NCBI RefSeq assembly: GCF_000006405.1
Contig: NW_003212352.1
Location: 7,063 to 33,820 of the forward strand
From: Perkinsus marinus ATCC 50983
Taxonomy: Eukaryota > Perkinsozoa > Perkinsida > Perkinsidae
DNA length: 26,758 bases
Direction: 5' to 3'
The notes under the pieces: model-generated
Databases searched by the model: none
Seen by the model: the letters and a program-made list of their open reading frames with translations, nothing else
Told to the model about the DNA's origin: nothing
Made by a program: the position numbers and the translations under genes
Shown: positions 1-9,107 of the stretch, piece after piece
Layout of the letters: the number at the start of each line of letters is the position of its first letter
How positions within the stretch are numbered: position 1 is the first letter of the stretch

Positions 1-184
1 TCATCATCATCAACTCTACCACGCCTGAAAGCCCCCAAGATTCCCCCTAGGCCACAGCGTTAGTCTACTACCCATTAACGTAGTCCAAAAAATACTTGTG
101 GGAGGATTTGAACTTGTGCTTCTCTTTCGGCTTCCGATCGCCATGCCGCATTATTATCATCACCTACCATACCACACCATACAT
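1..184. other. Intergenic edge, no gene seen
   Basis: Short AT-rich stretch at the window edge with TCA and TTA microsatellite-like runs. I see no supported exon. A B-box-like string near 103-112 on the minus strand was considered as a tRNA remnant and rejected. Confidence 0.4.
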
Positions 185-472
185 TCAAATGCCTGATAAC
201 GCTGAGAAGAATGTTCCTAATGTGATAATGACATTCACACGGGAAACTGATTGAACAATGTATTCATAGCCATACGTGGAAAATTCAAAATCAATTCCCC
301 TCCCCCCAGGAACATTATAAGCTCCCGGATGATTCTCTGTATCATACCACACCATTTTCAAATCCCACGATACGAGTCTTACCGCTCTCAACTTGTCATG
401 TTGGAAGTTCTCTTCATCAGCTTCATCAACCTCGGGAGTTGTCCTATTAATCGGCTCGCTCATGCGGTCCTC
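185..472 (-). CDS. Possible last exon of the PPIP5K gene (tentative)
   Basis: An open frame of 96 codons including the stop is preceded by an acceptor-like TATTTTCTTAG. It is in phase 0, which is the phase of the last secure PPIP5K exon ending at 956, so the two could be joined by an intron of 473-955 (483 bp). The translation is acidic near its start (VDEADEEN) and shows no phosphatase motif. If real, it gives PPIP5K a 95-residue C-terminal tail and a total of about 452 aa. Alternatively this is the first exon of a separate gene with its ATG at 463, or an internal GTAAGA near 385 is used as a donor. No family is recognised, so the link to PPIP5K rests only on splice phase. Confidence 0.3.
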   Translation of the reverse strand, partial: EDRMSEPINRTTPEVDEADEENFQHDKLRAVRLVSWDLKMVWYDTENHPGAYNVPGGRGIDFEFSTYGYEYIVQSVSRVNVIITLGTFFSALSGI

Positions 473-955
473 CTAAGAAAATACCAAGAACCTCGAGTAA
501 TACCACGCCGACGACAAATCCTATGCTGCGATGCCCTAAACCCCTACAGTAGCTACACGCACTGGCCAACCACTGCTCTTCTACAAACTCAGCTCCGCCC
601 CAGTGAAATTATTTCTCCCACTGAATTCATGAGTATTCATAATCCTATATAACTAGTATCCATAAGAAGAGTAATTTTACTACCATATCAAAAAGCCCTA
701 CAATCACCATTTTATACAACCGAACGAGTATTGTATATTGCGAATTCTCGAATCGCTCTAGGAAGGTTCGATTGCTTCAAACCACCTAGAAGATGTTACC
801 ACAACATGTCGAACTACGTAGATGTGGCGCCAGTGATACTCCTGTTGTGATTGCTTAACAACTCCTTACTTTCTCCACCATAGACCGCATATATCGTCAT
901 ACGGGTACATACATTCCTACAGCGTTCGAGAGCCCAGCGAGCCCCCCAGACCTAC

Positions 956-2922
956 ATTTTTGAGAGCTGGTATAGGCATCGTGAATGTAATATGAAACCG
1001 ATCCAGGAAGAACTTCTGGACGAGTATAGCACAGTCGTCATAGTATCTCTGATTCCCCTTCACAAATGACCAACCGTTAACATCGCACACTATAGACCGT
1101 CCCGTTGTACCTATATACAGCAACCCATCCCCACAACTAGAGGCAAGACAACACCCCCAACTCACGTAGAACGTCGAATCCAGTCACGAACTGCCCAAAG
1201 GCCTGCACTATCAAGGCTCCACAAGCCTTCTCTACTTCACTCAACGTAATAGGGTATCGTATTTCCTTGCCGTTATTATTTCTCATAACTTTGCCATCTA
1301 CAGTAGGGGCTCTGAAAATGACCGTATTCTCGAATACTCTCGCGAAACTTTACTATTACTTTCTGGCTTCAGCGTGGCTATACATTTCTCCCACCATATA
1401 AACCTTAACATCCATTCCTCCTGTTGGGAGGAACGGCTCATATATATACTTCTTATCCTTCCTTATGCGGGACTGCTTCGCATCAAATTCAGACGACTTG
1501 TCACCGATCTGAAACCAAATTCCCACAACTTCCGAAATGTAGTATCACCTTCCGGAAGAGCTTTTTGCATCCACCTCCGACGTTAGTTGGATAGTAGATC
1601 CATATGTTATGATCATCCCCATCTAGAGGCTTCTCAACAAAGGGCTTTTTCAACTTACGCCCGTCGTAAATAATATAATCATCTGCTTCCACGAACTGAA
1701 AAATCAGAGCAAACCCATCCGACCATTTCAACTGCCGCTCATCACACGCCTTCTCACACTAGTGAACAAGAGGCCCCTTAGGCCCCGCTTCTACAAACTA
1801 AATAACTAGAGAAAATCCATTGGAGCTCCTCATTACGCCCGTTCACGCTAGTAAATGAGAGCCCCCGCCCTATACCACCTGATGGTCCCCATACTCCAGA
1901 TGATCGATCGCCATATAGTCCGGGCAGGGTATATCGTGGGACTTCAACGTCTCGTAGACGGTAAGCCTATTCCGTAGTTTCAGCTGGTCTTCTACCTACA
2001 CATAGTCAATGAAACGCAACAGTAGTATTGTTGGCAAACTCGATGAACTACTGCCCATAGCTACCCCCCTCCCAGAAAGTCAGTGAGAGATTTCACGCCT
2101 AGTGTTATACACTAAGAAAATTTCAATAAATTCCTATGCAGATTTGAAGACTAGATCAACCTCGAGGAGTGTACAAATTCTCACACTGTAGATTAGGAAA
2201 GCACACATATATTCCCATTCACATGTCCTACCTTATTAATCTCCACTGGATGGCGCATCTTGACGTATTCCAAGCTCTTGTAAAGTGGAAAGCCTTTCGA
2301 ATGGAAAGACACGTAACACTGGACTATCGGCCATTCGGATACGTCCTGTTCCAGGATCATTTTCTCATCGAAAATGATGATGTTGAAGGCACCTACAGTG
2401 TTCATATATGTTAGAAGTAATATATCTGGTGTATATCTATATGGTTATTATCATATTACTGGAGTTTCACCCGTTTCACGTGAAGTGGCGTAAAACTCGG
2501 TGAAAACGCGATATTCGCGGTGATATGCAGTAGTCGTATAAAGTTTGTTTTTCATATCACTAGGGTGAAACTCCACTGTATTAAATATTATTGTATGCAA
2601 ACAGACAGGCTTCTGAGTTCATCAACAGTGATATTATACATATTTAGATTATCATAGTCGCTCCCTAGTTGCAAAACTAGACTACCTAACGACCACGATG
2701 AGATCACCACAGAGAACTAGACATACGCACATGGTCAACTGCATGTGTTGGTGACAACATCAAATTCATAAGATTTCCCGTTGATTTCTCTACACTTCTA
2801 CTCGAGTTCGTATACAAGTGAGTGAACTCCTCTGAGCTCAGCTGCATAAACCAAACACATATTCCAACCCTGAACTCCGCTATTTCAACTACCCCCCTCC
2901 CCCTAGATACTACCACTAGCAT
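956..2922 (-). CDS. Diphosphoinositol pentakisphosphate kinase (PPIP5K/Vip1), ATP-grasp kinase domain
   Basis: PPIP5K/Vip1 phosphorylates the 1-position of InsP6 or 5-InsP7 to make inositol pyrophosphates. Exons on the minus strand are 2922-2727, 2392-2232, 1995-1879, 1695-1549, 1508-1360, 1311-1166 and 1110-956. They sum to 1071 nt (357 codons) with consistent phases. Family landmarks in order are RVGIC near residue 23, [84 protein letters not shown] and [11 protein letters not shown]. These include the ATP-grasp lysines and the D/N metal-site residues of the last motif, so the kinase looks catalytically intact. The first exon is less secure: it has an approximately 24-residue insertion after RVGIC, but its GTATGT donor fits in phase. 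Animal and fungal enzymes continue into a histidine-acid-phosphatase domain; no RHGDRTP motif is found downstream here. Confidence 0.88.
2460..2575. mobile_element. MITE-like element copy 1 (intron of PPIP5K)
   Basis: A 116-bp unit bounded by perfect 13-bp terminal inverted repeats (TGGAGTTTCACCC / GGGTGAAACTCCA). It has no coding capacity. It lies in the first intron of the PPIP5K gene model (2393-2726) and contains the palindrome TTCACGTGAA just inside the left end. A related copy is at 4457-4585. TA-rich flanks suggest a TA-type target site, but no clean duplication can be assigned. Confidence 0.75.
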
Positions 2923-3104
2923 CTAGTCTCCTCAACAACGACTGCATGGGGTTACTAGTAGCCTTATTCTGCATGCAGCACACCCCTAGAGTGAGCTTCC
3001 GCGTCAACCCTTTAGAGCCTCTGATGGTGAAATGATGATACGGCGAATACTCTGAAGAAAATACCACAAATTTTATCTGTTATTTTTCAGACATTAATTT
3101 TTAC

Positions 3105-3221
3105 CATGAACACTCTCTCGACGATGCTGCTGCGTGTCCTCAGAGGCCGACGAGTCCCCCAAAGTAGGAGACTGCTCCCTGCTCCTACTGATCACCGATG
3201 GGAGCATCATGCCGGGCTGAC
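3105..3221 (+). CDS. Possible first exon of a small plus-strand gene (tentative)
   Basis: An ATG at 3105 opens a 39-codon frame beginning MNTLSTMLLRVLRGRR, Arg-rich with no acidic residues until residue 29, as in a mitochondrial presequence. A consensus donor GTGAGC follows at 3222 (phase 2). A candidate acceptor at TCAACAG (ends 3297) would continue the frame for about 34 codons to TAA, giving a protein of roughly 70 aa. The gene would be divergent from PPIP5K with 182 bp between starts. No family is recognised, and the donor lies in the loop of a 9-bp hairpin, so this could equally be a structured non-coding RNA or chance. Confidence 0.25.
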
Positions 3222-3238
3222 GTGAGCTTGGCATGATG
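3163..3238 (+). other. Two adjacent perfect hairpins
   Basis: AGTAGGAG (3163-3170) pairs perfectly with CTCCTACT (3182-3189). CATCATGCC (3205-3213) pairs perfectly with GGCATGATG (3230-3238), with a 16-nt loop containing GTGAGC. The two stems are separated by 15 nt. They may be part of a transcript leader, a structured RNA, or coincidental in a coding exon. Confidence 0.5.
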
Positions 3239-3732
3239 GTGACGAGAAATTATAAAAAAACCAACAACTCTGTCGGAGTGTTACCGACCATCAACAGAAA
3301 CCCCCCAAAACCGTACTGTTCAATACGCACTTCAACGTGGTTTATAACGCTAGCACACAAGGGGCCTGCTACTGTGGTGACACGGAGACTATAACACAAT
3401 CAGCTGTCACTAGAAACATTACGCCACAACGGTAATGGCATGCAATTCGCCCCGAGAGGGCATGTGTAAGGCACTGTAGAGTATATGAGGCTATAAATAC
3501 TGAAACGAAATCCGTCTGGTCTCATCGGGGACAGCACGATGAAGGCGATCCTCATATAACCACCGAGTCCCGCCTCGATTACCTAGTCTATTTCATCGCT
3601 GCACACCGTCAGCATTTATCACCGATCAGTGTTGCTAGTAGAAAGCTACTCCCTCCCATACTCCTCGCCATAAAACCTATCGCCACACCTAGTCTCAGCG
3701 ATCAACCATAATAATATGATCGGTGGCAAATG

Positions 3733-3850
3733 ACAATACTTTATTTTAGGAACTACACATCTCCATTGCTACAATACTTTATTCTAAGGACCTCTCCATT
3801 GCTACAATACTTCACTCTAAGGACCTCTTCATTGCTACAATACTTTAAGA
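3733..3850. repeat. 33-bp tandem repeat, about 3.5 copies
   Basis: Units start at 3733, 3771, 3804 and 3837, each beginning ACAATACTT. The last two intervals are exactly 33 bp; the first is 38 bp because of a short insertion. The core ends CTCCATTGCT. There is no coding support. Confidence 0.85.
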
Positions 3851-4203
3851 CTACCAACACCCTCATTGACGCATATACTCATATACTTCGCAACCCCAGC
3901 AGATTTAATACTGCAACCCGCGTCGAACACCACAACTGTAACTGCTGCTGCTGGCCATCACCGCCGCACTCTGTATGAATGTCGAGAGTGTTATCAACTA
4001 AGCCTGCCGCGTAGTCCTTTATAAAAACATACAAATAGGGATTCCCGTTATTAACTCGACACTGTTGCATATCAAACGTTGTTGTAATATAACAGGTTGG
4101 CTACAGTATATACCTATCCAGGAATTTCCTATGGAAGTCACTTCTGACCGCATCGTTGATGAACCTAACAAGAGACTAGTGTACCCCTCCCCGACACTTC
4201 CCA

Positions 4204-5452
4204 CTACCTTTTCTTGCCCTTAGGCTGGTTCCTAGATTGATTCTTGAACACAGTGTCATCATCCCATCTCCGCTTCAATTGCATATTGCCGCCACCTAAC
4301 ACTAAACATTTACCCTCCAGTAAGACTACCATCTAGAGTACGGAAAGCATCTGGAGGATATAAAGTGTCTAAATTTCATGTACATTCCATTCCACCCACT
4401 ACACTATGGGAAGTCGGGAAGTGTGTGAAAAGGTTTTTTCCGTCGTAGAATATAAATGGAGTTTCACCCATTTTACGTGAAGTAGCGTGATACTCAGTGA
4501 AAAAACCCAATATTCGCGGTAGTATGCAGTGATTGTAAAATATATTTTTTTCCACTAGTGTTTTTATATCACTGCTCAAACTCCATTATACGAGATCACA
4601 TCAATAGTGAGTATTCAATATAATAGAATTCTAAGGATAACGGGTATATTCATATATGAATCAAGGAGGTCATGAATATACACTTTTTCATCATGTGTAA
4701 CTACACGTACTAAATGAAGAAAGAGACTTCACCTTCCCCAGATTCCACCTTGTAAGAGAGGGTTCCCAACAGCAATCTGTTGCCTCTCCTCTTCCTCCTC
4801 CTTAGCCTGTTCAACCGCCGCCGCCTTAGCCTCCTCGGCCGCCCTACAAACAGCACCAACAAATAACCACAAATCGATCACGCCAAACATGCAACCTCTC
4901 CGCGCGGATCTTGGCGAGCTCTCGCATCAACTCAGCCTCCTCCTCGTCTTCCTCATCATCACTACCACTCGAGTCTGAACACAACCATTTGGCCACCTAA
5001 TAGCAGTCCTACCATATCTATACAAGCAAAGACCCACTTATATCAAAGGAGTAGGACCACTACCTCGATCGGCCTCCGACTCTGTCCCCGAATCCCCTCC
5101 ACCCGCATCGGGGTCCTCATCACAGTCCTCAGGAAACGCCGAGTCCGGCGGGGGCTCTAATACCGAGATATAGATATTGTGAAGTATAGGGTATGACCTA
5201 ATGCGCGCTTGACCCCTTTCTCCTTCTTCTCTAGCTCTCTCCGTAACGCTTCTTTGTTGGACCCACCAGTATCTTTTGACTCGCGAAACTTCAACGTGAG
5301 GTGACCTGTGCAAACACTTGTTATACAGATAGGAACAAGGCGATAGTACCAGGCTCATCTCGGGCCCTTCTGAAGATAGTAGGGATGGGCTGATTGCTCG
5401 AGTTGTTAGCTCCGAGAGCATTGTGAAAAGTAGGACGATGAGCGGTAGTCAT
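4204..5452 (-). CDS. CWC15: Pre-mRNA splicing factor Cwc15/Cwf15
   Basis: Cwc15 is a core protein of the Prp19/NTC-associated active spliceosome. Six exons on the minus strand are 5452-5350, 5305-5198, 5156-5064, 4974-4896, 4843-4749 and 4295-4204. They sum to exactly 570 nt (189 aa plus stop). The N-terminus MTTAHRPTFHNA matches the family signature. It is followed by HLTLKFRE and an Arg/Glu/Lys helix, a long acidic stretch (DSSGSDDEEDEEE), the conserved ELMRELAKIRAER helix, IAVGNPLL, and the diagnostic C-terminal LKRRWDDDTVFKNQ. Introns are 44, 41, 89, 52 and 453 bp; the last is large because it carries a MITE copy. The length is slightly below the roughly 230 aa of animal Cwc15, mainly in linkers. 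The lysine-rich end (PKGKKR) terminates at TAG 4204-4206. Confidence 0.95.
4457..4585. mobile_element. MITE-like element copy 2 (intron of Cwc15)
   Basis: A 129-bp relative of the 2460-2575 element. It shares the left end TGGAGTTTCACCC and internal blocks such as ACGTGAAGT, GATATTCGCGG/AATATTCGCGG and ATATGCAGT/GTATGCAGT. The right end has decayed to GCTCAAACTCCA. It lies wholly in the 4296-4748 intron of Cwc15. TATA occurs just outside both ends and may be a target-site duplication. Confidence 0.7.
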
Positions 5453-5592
5453 ACGCAGTCCAACTGTGAGGGTAAATGATATAGACTTGATTGTAATACG
5501 CAACTCTAGAGAATGGTTATTATAATACGATTAATAGTGTCAAAAGTATAGTACAAGTAGCGAGTTAAAAACTATAATCTCAACAGGGGATC

Positions 5593-6414
5593 CTACTGCT
5601 CCCAGCAGCCGTTCGAAGCTTCCCTTGTATAGTAATAATAAGAGGAGTCCTTTCTGTTGAAGACGCCATTGGTAAGTCTGTGCCACTTCCTCGGATGAAT
5701 GGTCCAGAAAATCGATGCAGTTGATACTACAAAAACTCCAAAGGCAACCCATAGAGCTGTCGAGTTCGTTTGCCACTTATATACACACCACTCAAGGCAC
5801 CTCATTTTCCCAAAGCACCACGCATTCTCAACACCTATATTATTTCCGGATAGACACGAGGGAGTCCATGCTACCCCAGAGCTGATCCAACGATTCAACT
5901 CCGAGGTAACTCTGGCGTTATCACAAGTGATAGCCCCTATGCTCTGACAGGACGTGTCTAGGCATTCCCCTCCTCCACAGGAGAACCGGTCCCATGTACT
6001 ATAGAAACCTCTCCTAACCTCGTCAAGAATGTTCTGTTCTCCCACAGTATTCGCAATACCTCCAGAATCCAACACCGATTCTACCGTCCATACGTAATCC
6101 TGTGCCAGAGTTGCTATTATCAATTGCCAAGATACAATAACAATAAGAACAAGGTAGTGGATTCTAGCCGTGCATGCTACATCATCATCATCCTTTTCTA
6201 GAACCAACTGTATAGCCCCTGCGAACGAAGCCGAAAGGGCTATGACAGCTATTAGTAGACCAATCCAGTTGATCCTGGGGTTGAGGAGGTCATAGAAGGG
6301 TGAGGCCAGAGATGAGGCTGCAAATACCAGCAGTACCACACTAGCTGAGCATAGGAACATTTGAGGAGTTACTCGAAGTAGTGTAGAGAAGCCATGGAGA
6401 ATTCTCGATGGCAT
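5593..6414 (-). CDS. Tetraspanin-like four-TM membrane protein
   Basis: A single-exon frame of 273 aa with ATG at 6414. Hydrophobic segments at about residues 18-38, 49-72, 85-106 and 218-238 give the TM1-short loop-TM2-TM3-large loop-TM4 layout of tetraspanins. The large loop (about 107-217) carries eight cysteines (146, 151, 156, 164, 187, 200, 206, 210) and a DRFSCGGGEC element where tetraspanins have the CCG motif; the exact CCG is absent. A short acidic DDDD follows TM2. The C-tail is cytosolic and Tyr-rich (SSYYYY). Tetraspanins organise membrane microdomains; the partner is unknown. It is flanked by Cwc15 (140 bp) and ORC2 (282 bp). Assignment is by topology rather than strong motif identity. 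Confidence 0.6.
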   Translation of the reverse strand: MPSRILHGFSTLLRVTPQMFLCSASVVLLVFAASSLASPFYDLLNPRINWIGLLIAVIALSASFAGAIQLVLEKDDDDVACTARIHYLVLIVIVSWQLIIATLAQDYVWTVESVLDSGGIANTVGEQNILDEVRRGFYSTWDRFSCGGGECLDTSCQSIGAITCDNARVTSELNRWISSGVAWTPSCLSGNNIGVENAWCFGKMRCLEWCVYKWQTNSTALWVAFGVFVVSTASIFWTIHPRKWHRLTNGVFNRKDSSYYYYTREASNGCWEQ

Positions 6415-6696
6415 GAGAGTAGCTAAGATAATATGGCTACGAACAGTATGTCCGAACTGGCTTAGGCCGTATGAACACCACAGTTAAAGTTTATGACGAA
6501 TTATGAAACCTCTCATGATCGTGATGTCGATCACACCTTATCCACCGCATCGAAGTCCCCTTGGCCTATCACCTCGATCTGCTTCTTACCATACCTACAC
6601 CACCACACCGACGAAAACCCTCGAGTCATGTGCAGAAGTGCACCGAGAAGTGCATGATCGTGACGACCCTATGCGCATGAATCAGACCCCCCTGTA

Positions 6697-8833
6697 CTAC
6701 GGCATATGATACATCTGAGCTCCCGTTGTAGGCGACCGGCGCTGTATGACCACGCGATGATCGATCTGATGATGACAGTAGGTGGAAAAGGCGTTTGGCT
6801 TCACTACCAGTTCGGTGAGCAAGGACTTTAATTTGACATGATTAGAGGCGATAGCCTTCCTCTTTGTCACCTTCAGTAGCGTGTCGAAGTGGACGGTCCC
6901 TGTGTTTCGATCGAACTGGTACCAACAAGCAATGGCTATTACCATCGGGCTCCGATGATTCCATCAGAAGAAGAGCCAGATGTTTGAGTAAATTAAGATG
7001 ATTCGGTGTGAGAGATTTGAGTACCTATAGCACTGCTACAACGAGATTGGACTCCATATGAGCGTATATTCCCACCACAGCCAAGCCTGATCCTCCATAC
7101 ACTGTAGAACCCTCTCCAAGACCACCACCGAGCCCTGTCCAAGTCGGTAATACTCTGTCATTGAAAGCCATGACCTTAAGAGAAGAGCTGCCCTTCCAAA
7201 CGTTGTTATGGTCCTACTTCGCGATTGTAGTCTAGCCTCGTATGCACAGGTATGTTGACGAAAGCGAAAGTCTCCAATATGTTACCCATCAGAGCCGATC
7301 GATGATGGTCTACTGAGGCTATCAAGTGAATCTAATAGAGCTCCCTATGAGATAGCAGCACTTGTAAGTAGGTACCGTGGGCGAGCCTGCCACTATCGTC
7401 CCTAAGCACTGTAGGACTTCATCTCCTCCATACTCTACAAGCCGTTCCATATTATCTATAACCTATACAGGGTAGTAGTAGTAGTAACAAAATCCATACG
7501 AGTAAGGGGACCACGTAAGGGGGGAGGGGATGAGGAGGAAACACGGTATGAATATATGGCATATTGATGAAAACGATCACTCCGACTGGGGCACCTATGC
7601 CAGACCCAAATATACTCAAAAATGAATAATTACTCCGGGGCAACTATGCCACTCCAAGATATGCTCGAGTACGGCCAATCATTCCGACCGGGGCAACTAT
7701 GCCACTCCAAGATATGCTCAAGTACGGCCAATCATTCCGACCGGGGCAACTATGCCACGCCAAGGTACGTCTCAATACAATCTATTTCACACGTACACGA
7801 CGTAGGAACATCAGTTTCGACAGAATAAAAGAGTCATTTTCCCTTTTTCCGAGTAACTCCATTCGGGGCCGATATGCCATTCCTACAAGTCTACAGCATT
7901 TCCAGGTAAGATAAATTTTTCCCGACAAATCTAGCTTTTTACCCATTTGGTTAATGTTTTACCTTTTTAGGTAATATTTTACCCACAGCTTTAATAAAGT
8001 ATCAAGAGAATTAGTATCATACCCGGTTTATTTGAAAGTTTAGGAGTATAGTTAAATCTGACCTAGAAATGCCAAGTCCATTCAATCTTAGCCATCCATA
8101 CTGACCAGGAACACCGTGAACGTCCCTCAAGCGGATTTGATTTTATCAGAATCGTTTTAGGCCTCCGAAAGGTGTGAATGCATGTAAAAATATGATAGGA
8201 AATAGAAGGTTTTATCACCAAGTAGATCCGAGTAGGAGTGGATGAGGTCCTTGCATGGTACTGAGAGAGTTGTGCCTGAGGGGGGAAACAACGGAAGGAG
8301 GAGTGAGGATATCCACTATGATGCATAGTACCAATTTTCGTGCAATCTCCAGCAAGGTCGCATCGTTGGCAACGAGAGCATGCCGAAAAACGAAATCGAA
8401 GATGCCGAGCAGACACCGGTGTAGTATTGAAGCTCCATCTAGGATGAAGGTAGAGGGCCGTGGATGACGTTGCTACAGGGGTACTACTCATGCCTCGAGG
8501 TGATGCCATGTAGCCTTCAATTCGAACAACATACCCATCATCCAACCCTTCATCCGCGAAGTCAGACAAGAGGGGTGTCTTACTACCGTATCTACGCCGA
8601 ACCGAGTCCCACGTGTATCGCACGTCGATCACAGACCCATAGAAGAGCAAATTGAAGCGGCTGTGTAGAAGGCTCCTCCATGTAGGGTATCTATCTCGCA
8701 TTGCCTCCACTGCAGATGAACTCATGTCCGTCATGTTGCGATAACAGTTAACCTATAGCAATGAGCTACGCTCGTCAATAATATCCTCCGAAGATCGATG
8801 TTCCTGCCCATAATCGTCATTCCCGAGCGTCAT
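6697..8833 (-). CDS. ORC2: Origin recognition complex subunit 2
   Basis: ORC2 is a subunit of the complex that marks replication origins and loads MCM helicase. Secure minus-strand exons are 8833-8770, 8709-8637, 8591-8488, 8438-8332, from 8275, 7434-7376, 7331-7218, 7174-7076, 7024-6943, 6899-6808 and 6765-6697. Signature blocks are FNLLFYGYGSKTPLL, the QCLGTIV helix, IHLIASVDHH, VLKSLTPN, and a C-terminal winged-helix region (RKAIASNHVKLKSLLTEL, then IDHRVVIQ). Phases agree at all junctions except around the sixth exon. There, either exon five runs on to 8102, or a separate exon ends near 8106 in another frame (LRDVHGVP). The N-terminus is short (21 codons before the first intron); more upstream exons are possible because an in-frame stop preceded by an acceptor-like site lies at about 8865. 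The 7435-8100 intron carries 53-bp tandem repeats. Confidence 0.9.
7577..7893. repeat. 53-bp tandem repeat in an ORC2 intron
   Basis: The unit begins CCGGGGCAACTATGCCACTCC. Copies start at 7635, 7688 and 7741 with an exact 53-bp period; the first two are nearly identical. A diverged copy lies upstream (CCGACTGGGGCACCTATGCC, 7580-7599) and a remnant downstream (TTCGGGGCCGATATGCC, about 7863-7880). The array is inside the largest ORC2 intron. It includes open frames, but these are repeat artefacts. Confidence 0.85.
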
Positions 8834-9107
8834 TGCGATGCGGCCCTTCCGACTTCCTTCAATGTCCTATTCGGAACCCACACATGACTTTCTTGCACTT
8901 TTCGTGCATACTCCGATTGCTGCCGGGGGATAGACTGCCAGTCTTTTCTAATGCATTTCTTACCGCGGTTGCTATTGAGTAATAGGAGATATGTCTTCTC
9001 TCTAGGTGGACTCGCTAGGTAAGCAGAATTACGTTATCACTCCTAGTATGAATTGCTCCCAGGTCCCAAGTGAAGCCGTCTTTCGACAGGGTTGCCCATA
9101 CAAGGCA
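8834..9107. promoter_or_regulatory. Divergent intergenic region between ORC2 and ankyrin gene A
   Basis: A gap of 274 bp separates the assigned ATGs of two divergently transcribed genes, so it probably holds both promoters. No TATA box or named element stands out. ORC2 could have an additional 5' exon here. Confidence 0.35.

Larger units (their letters stand above)
2923..4203. other. Intergenic region between PPIP5K and Cwc15
   Basis: A gap of 1281 bp between two minus-strand genes. It holds a possible small plus-strand exon (3105-3221), paired hairpins (3163-3238) and a 33-bp tandem repeat (3733-3850). Otherwise no exon with family similarity is visible. Open stretches on the minus strand at 3879-4200 show no recognisable motif. 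Confidence 0.5.

Noticed and set aside
98-165. tRNA-like B box (AGTTCAAATCC) on the minus strand
   Set aside because: The T-arm does not pair, the A box is poor and too close, and no cloverleaf can be drawn.
3128-3250. Hammerhead ribozyme, suggested by CCGACGAGTCC and CTGACGTGAG
   Set aside because: The conserved CUGANGA and GAAA boxes are not both present in a fold with three helices.
8063-8487. Continuous 223-aa minus-strand frame as a single-exon protein
   Set aside because: ORC2 homology shows that it merges real exons and introns of ORC2 read through in one frame.
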